Origin: Haliclystus octoradiatus
Taxonomy: Eukaryota; Cnidaria; Staurozoa; Stauromedusae; Haliclystidae
DNA length: 64,000 nt
Direction of reading: 5' to 3'
NCBI GenBank assembly: GCA_916610825.1
Contig: CAKAJK010000003.1
Coordinates: forward strand, 62,001-126,000
Below the pieces are notes generated by a model that was given only the letters and a program-made list of their open reading frames with translations, searched no databases and had not been told where the DNA came from. The position numbers and the translations under genes are program-made. Below, in pieces: positions 36,763 to 49,641 of the stretch (its first letter is position 1; each line of letters starts with the position of its first letter).

Positions 36763-38257
36763 TTCACAAATAGTATATTTGGAATCAGTGCAAAATTTTG
36801 AACAAGAATAATGTTCTCAAAAGTTAAAAATGTACAGTTTTGAATTTTCGAATTTTAACAAAGTTTTGTACGTCAAACTAAAACAAGAATTTCCCGAGTT
36901 ATAATGGCTTAATCGTTTCACAAATAGTATATTTGGAATCAGTGAAAAATTCTGAACAAGAATATTGTATTCAAAACTTCTATTTAACAGTTTCAAATTT
37001 TCAACTTTAAACAAGGGAAATCTTCAAACACTAATTACTCGAGTTATAGTTGAGCAATCATTTCACAAATAGTATATTTGGAATCAGTGCAAAATTCTGA
37101 ACAAGAATAATGTTCTCAAAAGTTTAAAATGCACAGTTGTGAAATTTCGAATTTTAACAAAGTTTTGTACGTCAAACTAAAACAAGAATTTCCCGAGTTA
37201 TAATGGCGTAATCGTTTCACAAATAGTATATTTGGAATCAGTGAAAAATTCTGAACAAGAATATTGTATTCAAAACTTCTATTTAACAGTTTCAAATTTT
37301 CAACTTTAAACAAAGGAAATCTTCAAACACGAATTACTCGAGTTATAGTTGATCAATCATTTCACAAATAGTATATTTGGAATCAGTGCAAAATTCTGAA
37401 CAAGAATAATGTTCTCAAAAGTTTAAAATGTACAGTTTTGAAATTTCGAATTTTAACAAAGTTTTGTACGTCAAACTAAAACAAGAATTTCCCGAGTTAT
37501 AATGGCGTAATCGTTTCACAAATAGTATATTTGGAATCAGTGAAAAATTCTGAACAAGAATATTGTATTCAAAACTTCTATTTAACAGTTTCAAATTTTC
37601 AACTCTAAACAAAGGAAATCTTCAAACACGAATTACTCGAGTTATAGCTGAGCAATCATTTCACAAATAGTATATTTGGAATCAGTGCAAAATTTTGAAC
37701 AAGAATAATGTTCTCAAAAGTTAAAAATGCACAGTTTTGAAATTTCGAATTTTAACAAAGTTTTGTACGTCAAACTAAAACAAGAATTTCCCGAGTTATA
37801 AAGGCTTAATCGTTTCACAAATAGTATATTTGGAATCAGTGAAAAATTCTGAACAAGAATATTGTATTCAAAACTTCTATTTAACAGTTTCAAATTTTCA
37901 ACTTTAAACAAGGGAAATCTTCAAACACTAATTACTCGAGTTATAGTTGAGCAATCATTTCACAAATAGTATATTTGGAATCAGTGCAAAATTCTGAACA
38001 AGAATAATGTTCTCAAAAGTTTAAAATGTACAGTTTTGAAATTTCGAATTTTAACAAAGTTTTGTATGTCAAACTAAAAGAAGAATTTCTCGAGTTATAA
38101 TGGCGTAATCGTTTCACAAATAGTATATTTGGAATCAGTGAAAAATTCTGAACAAGAATATTGTATTCAAAACTTCTATTTAACAGTTTCAAATTTTCAA
38201 CTTTAAACAAGGGAAATCTTCAAACACGAATTACTCGAGTTATAGTTGAGCAATCAT

Positions 38258-38411
38258 TTCACAAATAGTATATTTGGAATCAGTGCAAAATTCTGAACAA
38301 GAATAATGTTCTCAAAAGTTTAAAATGTACAGTTTTGAAATTTCGAATTTTAACAAAGTTTTGTATGTCAAACTAAAACAAGAATTTCTCGAGTTATAAT
38401 GGCGTAACCGT
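38258..38411 (+). repeat. Lone L half
   Basis: It has the standard signature and lies between h and g'. Confidence 0.9.
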
Positions 38412-39009
38412 TTCACAAATAGTATATTTGGAATCAGTGCAAAATTCTGAACAAGAATAATGTTCTCAAAAGTTTAAAATGTACAGTTTTGAAATTTCGA
38501 ATTTTAACAAAGTTTTGTACGTCAAACTAAAACAAGAATTTCCCGAGTTATAAAGGCTTAATCGTTTCACAAATAGTATATTTGGAATCAGTGAAAAATT
38601 CTGAACAAGAATATTGTATTCAAAACTTCTATTTAACAGTTTCAAATTTTCAACTTTAAACAAGGGAAATCTTCAAACACTAATTACTCGAGTTATAGTT
38701 GAGCAATCATTTCACAAATAGTATATTTGGAATCAGTGCAAAATTCTGAACAAGAATAATGTTCTCAAAAGTTTAAAATGTACAGTTTTGAAATTTCGAA
38801 TTTTAACAAAGTTTTGTATGTCAAACTAAAAGAAGAATTTCTCGAGTTATAATGGCGTAATCGTTTCACAAATAGTATATTTGGAATCAGTGAAAAATTC
38901 TGAACAAGAATATTGTATTCAAAACTTCTATTTAACAGTTTCAAATTTTCAACTTTAAACAAGGGAAATCTTCAAACACGAATTACTCGAGTTATAGTTG
39001 AGCAATCAT

Positions 39010-39163
39010 TTCACAAATAGTATATTTGGAATCAGTGCAAAATTCTGAACAAGAATAATGTTCTCAAAAGTTTAAAATGTACAGTTTTGAAATTTCGAAT
39101 TTTAACAAAGTTTTGTATGTCAAACTAAAACAAGAATTTCTCGAGTTATAATGGCGTAACCGT
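39010..39163 (+). repeat. Lone L half
   Basis: It has the standard signature and lies between h and e. Confidence 0.9.
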
Positions 39164-39761
39164 TTCACAAATAGTATATTTGGAATCAGTGCAAAATTCT
39201 GAACAAGAATAATGTTCTCAAAAGTTTAAAATGTACAGTTTTGAAATTTCGAATTTTAACAAAGTTTTGTACGTCAAACTAAAACAAGAATTTCCCGAGT
39301 TATAATGGCGTAATCGTTTCACAAATAGTATATTTGGAATCAGTGAAAAATTCTGAACAAGAATATTGTATTCAAAACTTCTATTTAACAGTTTCAAATT
39401 TTCAACTTTAAACAAAGGAAATCTTCAAACACGAATTACTCGAGTTATAGTTGATCAATCATTTCACAAATAGTATATTTGGAATCAGTGCAAAATTCTG
39501 AACAAGAATAATGTTCTCAAAAGTTTAAAATGTACAGTTTTGAAATTTCGAATTTTAACAAAGTTTTGTACGTCAAACTAAAACAAGAATTTCTCGAGTT
39601 ATAATGGCGTAATCGTTTCACAAATAGTATATTTGGAATCAGTGAAAAATTCTGAACAAGAATATTGTATTCAAAACTTCTATTTAACAGTTTCAAATTT
39701 TCAACTTTAAACAAAGGAAATCTTCAAACACGAATTACTCGAGTTATAGTTGATCAATCAT

Positions 39762-40059
39762 TTCACAAATAGTATATTTGGAATCAGTGCAAAATTCTGA
39801 ACAAGAATAATGTTCTCAAAAGTTTAAAATGTACAGTTTTGAAATTTCGAATTTTAACAAAGTTTTGTACGTCAAACTAAACAAGAATTTCTCGAGTTAT
39901 AATGGCGTAATCGTTTCACAAATAGTATATTTGGAATCAGTGAAAAATTCTGAACAAGAATATTGTATTCAAAACCTCTATTTAACAGTTTCAAATTTTC
40001 AACTTTAAACAAAGGAAATCTTCAAACACGAATTACTCGAGTTATAGCTGAGCAATCAT
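39762..40059 (+). repeat. Class x dimer, 298 bp
   Basis: The A deletion is near 39880. It lies within copy 1 of the 4,193-bp unit. Confidence 0.86.
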
Positions 40060-40657
40060 TTCACAAATAGTATATTTGGAATCAGTGCAAAATTCTGAAC
40101 AAGAATAATGTTCTCAAAAGTTTAAAATGTACAGTTTTGAAATTTCGAATTTTAACAAAGTTTTGTACGTCAAACTAAAACAAGAATTTCCCGAGTTATA
40201 ATGGCGTAATCGTTTCACAAATAGTATATTTGGAATCAGTGAAAAATTCTGAACAAGAATATTGTATTCAAAACTTCTATTTAACAGTTTCAAATTTTCA
40301 ACTTTAAACAAAGGAAATCTTCAAACACGAATTACTCGAGTTATAGTTGATCAATCATTTCACAAATAGTATATTTGGAATCAGTGCAAAATTCTGAACA
40401 AGAATAATGTTCTCAAAAGTTTAAAATGTACAGTTTTGAAATTTCGAATTTTAACAAAGTTTTGTACGTCAAACTAAAACAAGAATTTCTCGAGTTATAA
40501 TGGCGTAATCGTTTCACAAATAGTATATTTGGAATCAGTGAAAAATTCTGAACAAGAATATTGTATTCAAAACTTCTATTTAACAGTTTCAAATTTTCAA
40601 CTTTAAACAAAGGAAATCTTCAAACACGAATTACTCGAGTTATAGTTGATCAATCAT

Positions 40658-40955
40658 TTCACAAATAGTATATTTGGAATCAGTGCAAAATTCTGAACAA
40701 GAATAATGTTCTCAAAAGTTTAAAATGTACAGTTTTGAAATTTCGAATTTTAACAAAGTTTTGTACGTCAAACTAAACAAGAATTTCTCGAGTTATAATG
40801 GCGTAATCGTTTCACAAATAGTATATTTGGAATCAGTGAAAAATTCTGAACAAGAATATTGTATTCAAAACCTCTATTTAACAGTTTCAAATTTTCAACT
40901 CTAAACAAAGGAAATCTTCAAACACTAATTACTCGAGTTATAGCTGAGCAATCAT
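40658..40955 (+). repeat. Chimeric x* dimer at a duplication junction
   Basis: The L half is x-type (A deletion near 40776) but the S half has ctctaaac and cactaatt with ctgagc, exactly as in the chimeric dimer at 36464. This marks the crossover that joined the two 4,193-bp copies. Confidence 0.86.
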
Positions 40956-42450
40956 TTCACAAATAGTATATTTGGAATCAGTGCAAAATTTTGAACAAGA
41001 ATAATGTTCTCAAAAGTTAAAAATGTACAGTTTTGAATTTTCGAATTTTAACAAAGTTTTGTACGTCAAACTAAAACAAGAATTTCCCGAGTTATAATGG
41101 CTTAATCGTTTCACAAATAGTATATTTGGAATCAGTGAAAAATTCTGAACAAGAATATTGTATTCAAAACTTCTATTTAACAGTTTCAAATTTTCAACTT
41201 TAAACAAGGGAAATCTTCAAACACTAATTACTCGAGTTATAGTTGAGCAATCATTTCACAAATAGTATATTTGGAATCAGTGCAAAATTCTGAACAAGAA
41301 TAATGTTCTCAAAAGTTTAAAATGCACAGTTGTGAAATTTCGAATTTTAACAAAGTTTTGTACGTCAAACTAAAACAAGAATTTCCCGAGTTATAATGGC
41401 GTAATCGTTTCACAAATAGTATATTTGGAATCAGTGAAAAATTCTGAACAAGAATATTGTATTCAAAACTTCTATTTAACAGTTTCAAATTTTCAACTTT
41501 AAACAAAGGAAATCTTCAAACACGAATTACTCGAGTTATAGTTGATCAATCATTTCACAAATAGTATATTTGGAATCAGTGCAAAATTCTGAACAAGAAT
41601 AATGTTCTCAAAAGTTTAAAATGTACAGTTTTGAAATTTCGAATTTTAACAAAGTTTTGTACGTCAAACTAAAACAAGAATTTCCCGAGTTATAATGGCG
41701 TAATCGTTTCACAAATAGTATATTTGGAATCAGTGAAAAATTCTGAACAAGAATATTGTATTCAAAACTTCTATTTAACAGTTTCAAATTTTCAACTCTA
41801 AACAAAGGAAATCTTCAAACACGAATTACTCGAGTTATAGCTGAGCAATCATTTCACAAATAGTATATTTGGAATCAGTGCAAAATTTTGAACAAGAATA
41901 ATGTTCTCAAAAGTTAAAAATGCACAGTTTTGAAATTTCGAATTTTAACAAAGTTTTGTACGTCAAACTAAAACAAGAATTTCCCGAGTTATAAAGGCTT
42001 AATCGTTTCACAAATAGTATATTTGGAATCAGTGAAAAATTCTGAACAAGAATATTGTATTCAAAACTTCTATTTAACAGTTTCAAATTTTCAACTTTAA
42101 ACAAGGGAAATCTTCAAACACTAATTACTCGAGTTATAGTTGAGCAATCATTTCACAAATAGTATATTTGGAATCAGTGCAAAATTCTGAACAAGAATAA
42201 TGTTCTCAAAAGTTTAAAATGTACAGTTTTGAAATTTCGAATTTTAACAAAGTTTTGTATGTCAAACTAAAAGAAGAATTTCTCGAGTTATAATGGCGTA
42301 ATCGTTTCACAAATAGTATATTTGGAATCAGTGAAAAATTCTGAACAAGAATATTGTATTCAAAACTTCTATTTAACAGTTTCAAATTTTCAACTTTAAA
42401 CAAGGGAAATCTTCAAACACGAATTACTCGAGTTATAGTTGAGCAATCAT

Positions 42451-42604
42451 TTCACAAATAGTATATTTGGAATCAGTGCAAAATTCTGAACAAGAATAAT
42501 GTTCTCAAAAGTTTAAAATGTACAGTTTTGAAATTTCGAATTTTAACAAAGTTTTGTATGTCAAACTAAAACAAGAATTTCTCGAGTTATAATGGCGTAA
42601 CCGT
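42451..42604 (+). repeat. Lone L half
   Basis: It has the standard signature and is the counterpart of 38258-38411 at 4,193 bp. Confidence 0.9.
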
Positions 42605-43202
42605 TTCACAAATAGTATATTTGGAATCAGTGCAAAATTCTGAACAAGAATAATGTTCTCAAAAGTTTAAAATGTACAGTTTTGAAATTTCGAATTTTAA
42701 CAAAGTTTTGTACGTCAAACTAAAACAAGAATTTCCCGAGTTATAAAGGCTTAATCGTTTCACAAATAGTATATTTGGAATCAGTGAAAAATTCTGAACA
42801 AGAATATTGTATTCAAAACTTCTATTTAACAGTTTCAAATTTTCAACTTTAAACAAGGGAAATCTTCAAACACTAATTACTCGAGTTATAGTTGAGCAAT
42901 CATTTCACAAATAGTATATTTGGAATCAGTGCAAAATTCTGAACAAGAATAATGTTCTCAAAAGTTTAAAATGTACAGTTTTGAAATTTCGAATTTTAAC
43001 AAAGTTTTGTATGTCAAACTAAAAGAAGAATTTCTCGAGTTATAATGGCGTAATCGTTTCACAAATAGTATATTTGGAATCAGTGAAAAATTCTGAACAA
43101 GAATATTGTATTCAAAACTTCTATTTAACAGTTTCAAATTTTCAACTTTAAACAAGGGAAATCTTCAAACACGAATTACTCGAGTTATAGTTGAGCAATC
43201 AT

Positions 43203-43356
43203 TTCACAAATAGTATATTTGGAATCAGTGCAAAATTCTGAACAAGAATAATGTTCTCAAAAGTTTAAAATGTACAGTTTTGAAATTTCGAATTTTAACA
43301 AAGTTTTGTATGTCAAACTAAAACAAGAATTTCTCGAGTTATAATGGCGTAACCGT
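43203..43356 (+). repeat. Lone L half
   Basis: It has the standard signature and is the counterpart of 39010-39163 at 4,193 bp. Confidence 0.9.
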
Positions 43357-43954
43357 TTCACAAATAGTATATTTGGAATCAGTGCAAAATTCTGAACAAG
43401 AATAATGTTCTCAAAAGTTTAAAATGTACAGTTTTGAAATTTCGAATTTTAACAAAGTTTTGTACGTCAAACTAAAACAAGAATTTCCCGAGTTATAATG
43501 GCGTAATCGTTTCACAAATAGTATATTTGGAATCAGTGAAAAATTCTGAACAAGAATATTGTATTCAAAACTTCTATTTAACAGTTTCAAATTTTCAACT
43601 TTAAACAAAGGAAATCTTCAAACACGAATTACTCGAGTTATAGTTGATCAATCATTTCACAAATAGTATATTTGGAATCAGTGCAAAATTCTGAACAAGA
43701 ATAATGTTCTCAAAAGTTTAAAATGTACAGTTTTGAAATTTCGAATTTTAACAAAGTTTTGTACGTCAAACTAAAACAAGAATTTCTCGAGTTATAATGG
43801 CGTAATCGTTTCACAAATAGTATATTTGGAATCAGTGAAAAATTCTGAACAAGAATATTGTATTCAAAACTTCTATTTAACAGTTTCAAATTTTCAACTT
43901 TAAACAAAGGAAATCTTCAAACACGAATTACTCGAGTTATAGTTGATCAATCAT

Positions 43955-44252
43955 TTCACAAATAGTATATTTGGAATCAGTGCAAAATTCTGAACAAGAA
44001 TAATGTTCTCAAAAGTTTAAAATGTACAGTTTTGAAATTTCGAATTTTAACAAAGTTTTGTACGTCAAACTAAACAAGAATTTCTCGAGTTATAATGGCG
44101 TAATCGTTTCACAAATAGTATATTTGGAATCAGTGAAAAATTCTGAACAAGAATATTGTATTCAAAACCTCTATTTAACAGTTTCAAATTTTCAACTTTA
44201 AACAAAGGAAATCTTCAAACACGAATTACTCGAGTTATAGCTGAGCAATCAT
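43955..44252 (+). repeat. Class x dimer, 298 bp
   Basis: The A deletion is near 44073. It lies within copy 2 of the 4,193-bp unit. Confidence 0.86.
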
Positions 44253-44850
44253 TTCACAAATAGTATATTTGGAATCAGTGCAAAATTCTGAACAAGAATA
44301 ATGTTCTCAAAAGTTTAAAATGTACAGTTTTGAAATTTCGAATTTTAACAAAGTTTTGTACGTCAAACTAAAACAAGAATTTCCCGAGTTATAATGGCGT
44401 AATCGTTTCACAAATAGTATATTTGGAATCAGTGAAAAATTCTGAACAAGAATATTGTATTCAAAACTTCTATTTAACAGTTTCAAATTTTCAACTTTAA
44501 ACAAAGGAAATCTTCAAACACGAATTACTCGAGTTATAGTTGATCAATCATTTCACAAATAGTATATTTGGAATCAGTGCAAAATTCTGAACAAGAATAA
44601 TGTTCTCAAAAGTTTAAAATGTACAGTTTTGAAATTTCGAATTTTAACAAAGTTTTGTACGTCAAACTAAAACAAGAATTTCTCGAGTTATAATGGCGTA
44701 ATCGTTTCACAAATAGTATATTTGGAATCAGTGAAAAATTCTGAACAAGAATATTGTATTCAAAACTTCTATTTAACAGTTTCAAATTTTCAACTTTAAA
44801 CAAAGGAAATCTTCAAACACGAATTACTCGAGTTATAGTTGATCAATCAT

Positions 44851-45148
44851 TTCACAAATAGTATATTTGGAATCAGTGCAAAATTCTGAACAAGAATAAT
44901 GTTCTCAAAAGTTTAAAATGTACAGTTTTGAAATTTCGAATTTTAACAAAGTTTTGTACGTCAAACTAAACAAGAATTTCTCGAGTTATAATGGCGTAAT
45001 CGTTTCACAAATAGTATATTTGGAATCAGTGAAAAATTCTGAACAAGAATATTGTATTCAAAACCTCTATTTAACAGTTTCAAATTTTCAACTTTAAACA
45101 AAGGAAATCTTCAAACACGAATTACTCGAGTTATAGCTGAGCAATCAT
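44851..45148 (+). repeat. Class x dimer, 298 bp
   Basis: The A deletion is near 44969. The S half is the ordinary x type, so the 4,193-bp match ends inside this unit. Confidence 0.86.
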
Positions 45149-45746
45149 TTCACAAATAGTATATTTGGAATCAGTGCAAAATTCTGAACAAGAATAATGT
45201 TCTCAAAAGTTTAAAATGTACAGTTTTGAAATTTCGAATTTTAACAAAGTTTTGTACGTCAAACTAAAACAAGAATTTCCCGAGTTATAATGGCGTAATC
45301 GTTTCACAAATAGTATATTTGGAATCAGTGAAAAATTCTGAACAAGAATATTGTATTCAAAACTTCTATTTAACAGTTTCAAATTTTCAACTTTAAACAA
45401 AGGAAATCTTCAAACACGAATTACTCGAGTTATAGTTGATCAATCATTTCACAAATAGTATATTTGGAATCAGTGCAAAATTCTGAACAAGAATAATGTT
45501 CTCAAAAGTTTAAAATGTACAGTTTTGAAATTTCGAATTTTAACAAAGTTTTGTACGTCAAACTAAAACAAGAATTTCTCGAGTTATAATGGCGTAATCG
45601 TTTCACAAATAGTATATTTGGAATCAGTGAAAAATTCTGAACAAGAATATTGTATTCAAAACTTCTATTTAACAGTTTCAAATTTTCAACTTTAAACAAA
45701 GGAAATCTTCAAACACGAATTACTCGAGTTATAGTTGATCAATCAT

Positions 45747-46044
45747 TTCACAAATAGTATATTTGGAATCAGTGCAAAATTCTGAACAAGAATAATGTTC
45801 TCAAAAGTTTAAAATGTACAGTTTTGAAATTTCGAATTTTAACAAAGTTTTGTACGTCAAACTAAACAAGAATTTCTCGAGTTATAATGGCGTAATCGTT
45901 TCACAAATAGTATATTTGGAATCAGTGAAAAATTCTGAACAAGAATATTGTATTCAAAACCTCTATTTAACAGTTTCAAATTTTCAACTTTAAACAAAGG
46001 AAATCTTCAAACACGAATTACTCGAGTTATAGCTGAGCAATCAT
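45747..46044 (+). repeat. Class x dimer, 298 bp
   Basis: The A deletion is near 45865. It precedes Y and is the last x in the window. Confidence 0.86.
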
Positions 46045-46343
46045 TTCACAAATAGTATATTTGGAATCAGTGCAAAATTTTGAACAAGAATAATGTTCTC
46101 AAAAGTTAAAAATGTACAGTTTTGAAATTTCGAATTTTAACAAAGTTTTGTACGTCAAACTAAAACAAGAATTTCTCGAGTTATAATGGCGTAATCGTTT
46201 CACAAATAGTATATTTGGAATCAGTGAAAAATTCTGAACAAGAATATTGTATTCAAAACTTCTATTTAACAGTTTCAAATTTTCAACTTTAAACAAGGGA
46301 AATCTTCAAACACGAATTACTCGAGTTATAGTTGAGCAATCAT

Positions 46344-46497
46344 TTCACAAATAGTATATTTGGAATCAGTGCAAAATTCTGAACAAGAATAATGTTCTCA
46401 AAAGTTTAAAATGTACAGTTTTGAAATTTCGAATTTTAACAAAGTTTTGTATGTCAAACTAAAACAAGAATTTCTCGAGTTATAATGGCGTAACCGT
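46344..46497 (+). repeat. Lone L half
   Basis: It has the standard signature and lies between Y and e. Confidence 0.9.
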
Positions 46498-47693
46498 TTC
46501 ACAAATAGTATATTTGGAATCAGTGCAAAATTCTGAACAAGAATAATGTTCTCAAAAGTTTAAAATGTACAGTTTTGAAATTTCGAATTTTAACAAAGTT
46601 TTGTACGTCAAACTAAAACAAGAATTTCCCGAGTTATAATGGCGTAATCGTTTCACAAATAGTATATTTGGAATCAGTGAAAAATTCTGAACAAGAATAT
46701 TGTATTCAAAACTTCTATTTAACAGTTTCAAATTTTCAACTTTAAACAAAGGAAATCTTCAAACACGAATTACTCGAGTTATAGTTGATCAATCATTTCA
46801 CAAATAGTATATTTGGAATCAGTGCAAAATTCTGAACAAGAATAATGTTCTCAAAAGTTTAAAATGTACAGTTTTGAAATTTCGAATTTTAACAAAGTTT
46901 TGTACGTCAAACTAAAACAAGAATTTCTCGAGTTATAATGGCGTAATCGTTTCACAAATAGTATATTTGGAATCAGTGAAAAATTCTGAACAAGAATATT
47001 GTATTCAAAACCTCTATTTAACAGTTTCAAATTTTCAACTCTAAACAAAGGAAATCTTCAAACACGAATTACTCGAGTTATAGCTGAGCAATCATTTCAC
47101 AAATAGTATATTTGGAATCAGTGCAAAATTTTGAACAAGAATAATGTTCTCAAAAGTTAAAAATGTACAGTTTTGAATTTTCGAATTTTAACAAAGTTTT
47201 GTACGTCAAACTAAAACAAGAATATCCCGAGTTATAATGGCTTAATCGTTTCACAAATGGTATATTTGGAATCAGTGAAAAATTCTGAACAAGAATATTG
47301 TATTCAAAACTTCTATTTAACAGTTTCAAATTTTCAACTTTAAACAAGGGAAATCTTCAAACACTAATTACTCGAGTTATAGTTGAGCAATCATTTCACA
47401 AATAGTATATTTGGAATCAGTGCAAAATTCTGAACAAGAATAATGTTCTCAAAAGTTTAAAATGCACAGTTGTGAAATTTCGAATTTTAACAAAGTTTTG
47501 TACGTCAAACTAAAACAAGAATTTCCCGAGTTATAATGGCGTAATCGTTTCACAAATAGTATATTTGGAATCAGTGAAAAATTCTGAACAAGAATATTGT
47601 ATTCAAAACTTCTATTTAACAGTTTCAAATTTTCAACTTTAAACAAGGGAAATCTTCAAACACGAATTACTCGAGTTATAGTTGATCAATCAT

Positions 47694-47847
47694 TTCACAA
47701 ATAGTATATTTGGAATCAGTGCAAAATTCTGAACAAGAATAATGTTCTCAAAAGTTTAAAATGTACAGTTTTGAAATTTCGAATTTTAACAAAGTTTTGT
47801 ATGTCAAACTAAAACAAGAATTTCTCGAGTTATAATGGCGTAACCGT
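47694..47847 (+). repeat. Lone L half
   Basis: It has the standard signature and follows a c with caaggg. The next L core has the private 'ggaattagtg'. Confidence 0.9.
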
Positions 47848-48445
47848 TTCACAAATAGTATATTTGGAATTAGTGCAAAATTCTGAACAAGAATAATGTT
47901 CTCAAAAGTTTAAAATGTACAGTTTTGAAATTTCGAATTTTAACAAAGTTTTGTACGTCAAACTAAAACAAGAATTTCCCGAGTTATAATGGCGTAATCG
48001 TTTCACAAATAGTATATTTGGAATCAGTGAAAAATTCTGAACAAGAATATTGTATTCAAAACCTCTATTTAACAGTTTCAAATTTTCAACTTTAAACAAA
48101 GGAAATCTTCAAACACGAATTACTCGAGTTATAGTTGATCAATCATTTCACAAATAGTATATTTGGAATCAGTGCAAAATTCTGAACAAGAATAATGTTC
48201 TCAAAAGTTTAAAATGTACAGTTTTGAAATTTCGAATTTTAACAAAGTTTTGTACGTCAAACTAAAACAAGAATTTCCCGAGTTATAATGGCGTAATCGT
48301 TTCACAAATAGTATATTTGGAATCAGTGAAAAATTCTGAACAAGAATATTGTATTCAAAACTTCTATTTAACAGTTTCAAATTTTCAACTTTAAACAAAG
48401 GAAATCTTCAAACACGAATTACTCGAGTTATAGTTGATCAATCAT

Positions 48446-48744
48446 TTCACAAATAGTATATTTGGAATCAGTGCAAAATTCTGAACAAGAATAATGATCT
48501 CAAAAGTTAAAAATGTACAGATTTGAAATTTCGAATTTTAACAAAGTTTTGTACGTCAAACTAAAACAAGAATATCCCGAGTTATAATGGCTTAATCGTT
48601 TCACAAATGGTATATTTGGAATCAGTGAAAAATTCTGAACAAGAATATTGTATTCAAAACTTCTATTTAACAGTTTCAAATTTCCAACTTCAAACAAGGG
48701 AAATCTTCAAACACTAATTACTCGAGTTATAGTTGAGCAATCAT
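48446..48744 (+). repeat. Most divergent dimer in the window
   Basis: It is b-like (tggctt, caaggg, cactaatt, ttgagc) but has gaaatttcg and many private changes: 'aatgatctc' near 48497, 'tacagatttg' near 48530, and 'tttccaacttcaaac' near 48682. It shares 'aatatcccgag' and 'aaatggtata' with the b' dimer at 47096, 1,350 bp upstream, so the two are copies of one ancestor. Confidence 0.85.
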
Positions 48745-49043
48745 TTCACAAATAGTATATTTGGAATCAGTGCAAAATTCTGAACAAGAATAATGTTCTC
48801 AAAAGTTTAAAATGCACAGTTGTGAAATTTCGAATTTTAACAAAGTTTTGTACGTCAAACTAAAACAAGAATTTCCCGAGTTATAATGGCGTAATCGTTT
48901 CACAAATAGTATATTTGGAATCAGTGAAAAATTCTGAACAAGAATATTGTATTCAAAACTTCTATTTAACAGTTTCAAATTTTCAACTTTAAACAAAGGA
49001 AATCTTCAAACACGAATTACTCGAGTTATAGTTGATCAATCAT

Positions 49044-49342
49044 TTCACAAATAGTATATTTGGAATCAGTGCAAAATTCTGAACAAGAATAATGTTCTCA
49101 AAAGTTTAAAATGTACAGTTTTGAAATTTCGAATTTTAACAAAGTTTTGTACGTCAAACTAAAACAAGAATTTCTCGAGTTATAATGGCGTAATCGTTTC
49201 ACAAATAGTATATTTGGAATCAGTGAAAAATTCTGAACAAGAATATTGTATTCAAAACCTCTATTTAACAGTTTCAAATTTTCAACTTTAAACAAAGGAA
49301 ATCTTCAAACACGAATTACTCGAGTTATAGCTGAGCAATCAT
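49044..49342 (+). repeat. Class k dimer (type example)
   Basis: It equals class x at the diagnostic sites (ctcgag, aacctct, ctttaaac, caaagg, ctgagc) but keeps the full aaaacaag, so it is 299 bp. It occurs only right of 49 kb, at 49044, 49796, 50095, 50693, 53538, 58177 and 61176, where x is absent. Confidence 0.85.
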
Positions 49343-49641
49343 TTCACAAATAGTATATTTGGAATCAGTGCAAAATTTTGAACAAGAATAATGTTCTCAA
49401 AAGTTAAAAATGTACAGTTTTGAAATTTCGAATTTTAACAAAGTTTTGTATGTCAAACTAAAAGAAGAATTTCTCGAGTTATAATGGCGTAATCGTTTCA
49501 CAAATAGTATATTTGGAATCAGTGAAAAATTCTGAACAAGAATATTGTATTCAAAACTTCTATTTAACAGTTTCAAATTTTCAACTTTAAACAAGGGAAA
49601 TCTTCAAACACGAATTACTCGAGTTATAGTTGAGCAATCAT
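49343..49641 (+). repeat. Class m dimer (type example)
   Basis: It is h-type (tatgtc, aaaagaag, ctcgag, caaggg, cacgaatt, ttgagc) with attttg and gttaaaaatg at the front. It always follows k and usually precedes a lone L (49642, 51291, 54136, 58775, 61774); the m at 50394 is followed by k instead. Confidence 0.84.

Larger units (their letters stand above)
36464..40955 (+). repeat. 4,193-bp higher-order unit, copy 1
   Basis: It begins with a chimeric dimer (36464), then b 36763, c 37062, d 37361, g* 37660, h 37959, lone L 38258, g' 38412, h 38711, lone L 39010, e f x 39164-40059, and e f x* 40060-40955. g* has 'aaaatgcacag' (near 37727) where other g units have 'aaaatgtacag'. x* has ctctaaac and cactaatt, which match the tail of the chimeric dimer at 36464. 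Thirteen dimers (two of 298 bp) and two lone L halves make the 4,193-bp period. Confidence 0.9.
40956..45148 (+). repeat. 4,193-bp higher-order unit, copy 2
   Basis: The order is b 40956, c 41255, d 41554, g* 41853, h 42152, lone L 42451, g' 42605, h 42904, lone L 43203, e f x 43357-44252, e f x 44253-45148. It matches copy 1 at a distance of 4,193 bp, including the private g* change near 41920. The match ends in the S half of the last x, near 45094, which has the ordinary ctttaaac and cacgaatt. Confidence 0.9.
45149..47847 (+). repeat. e-f-x, Y, lone L, e-a-b'-c, lone L
   Basis: Dimer starts are 45149 (e), 45448 (f), 45747 (x), 46045 (Y), 46498 (e), 46797 (a), 47096 (b') and 47395 (c); lone L halves lie at 46344-46497 and 47694-47847. 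Together with the preceding e-f-x trimers from 43357 this is a third version of the 3,595-bp unit, longer by one 896-bp e-f-x trimer. b' has private changes 'aatatcccgag' (near 47223) and 'aaatggtata' (near 47257), shared only with the outlier dimer at 48446. Confidence 0.88.
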
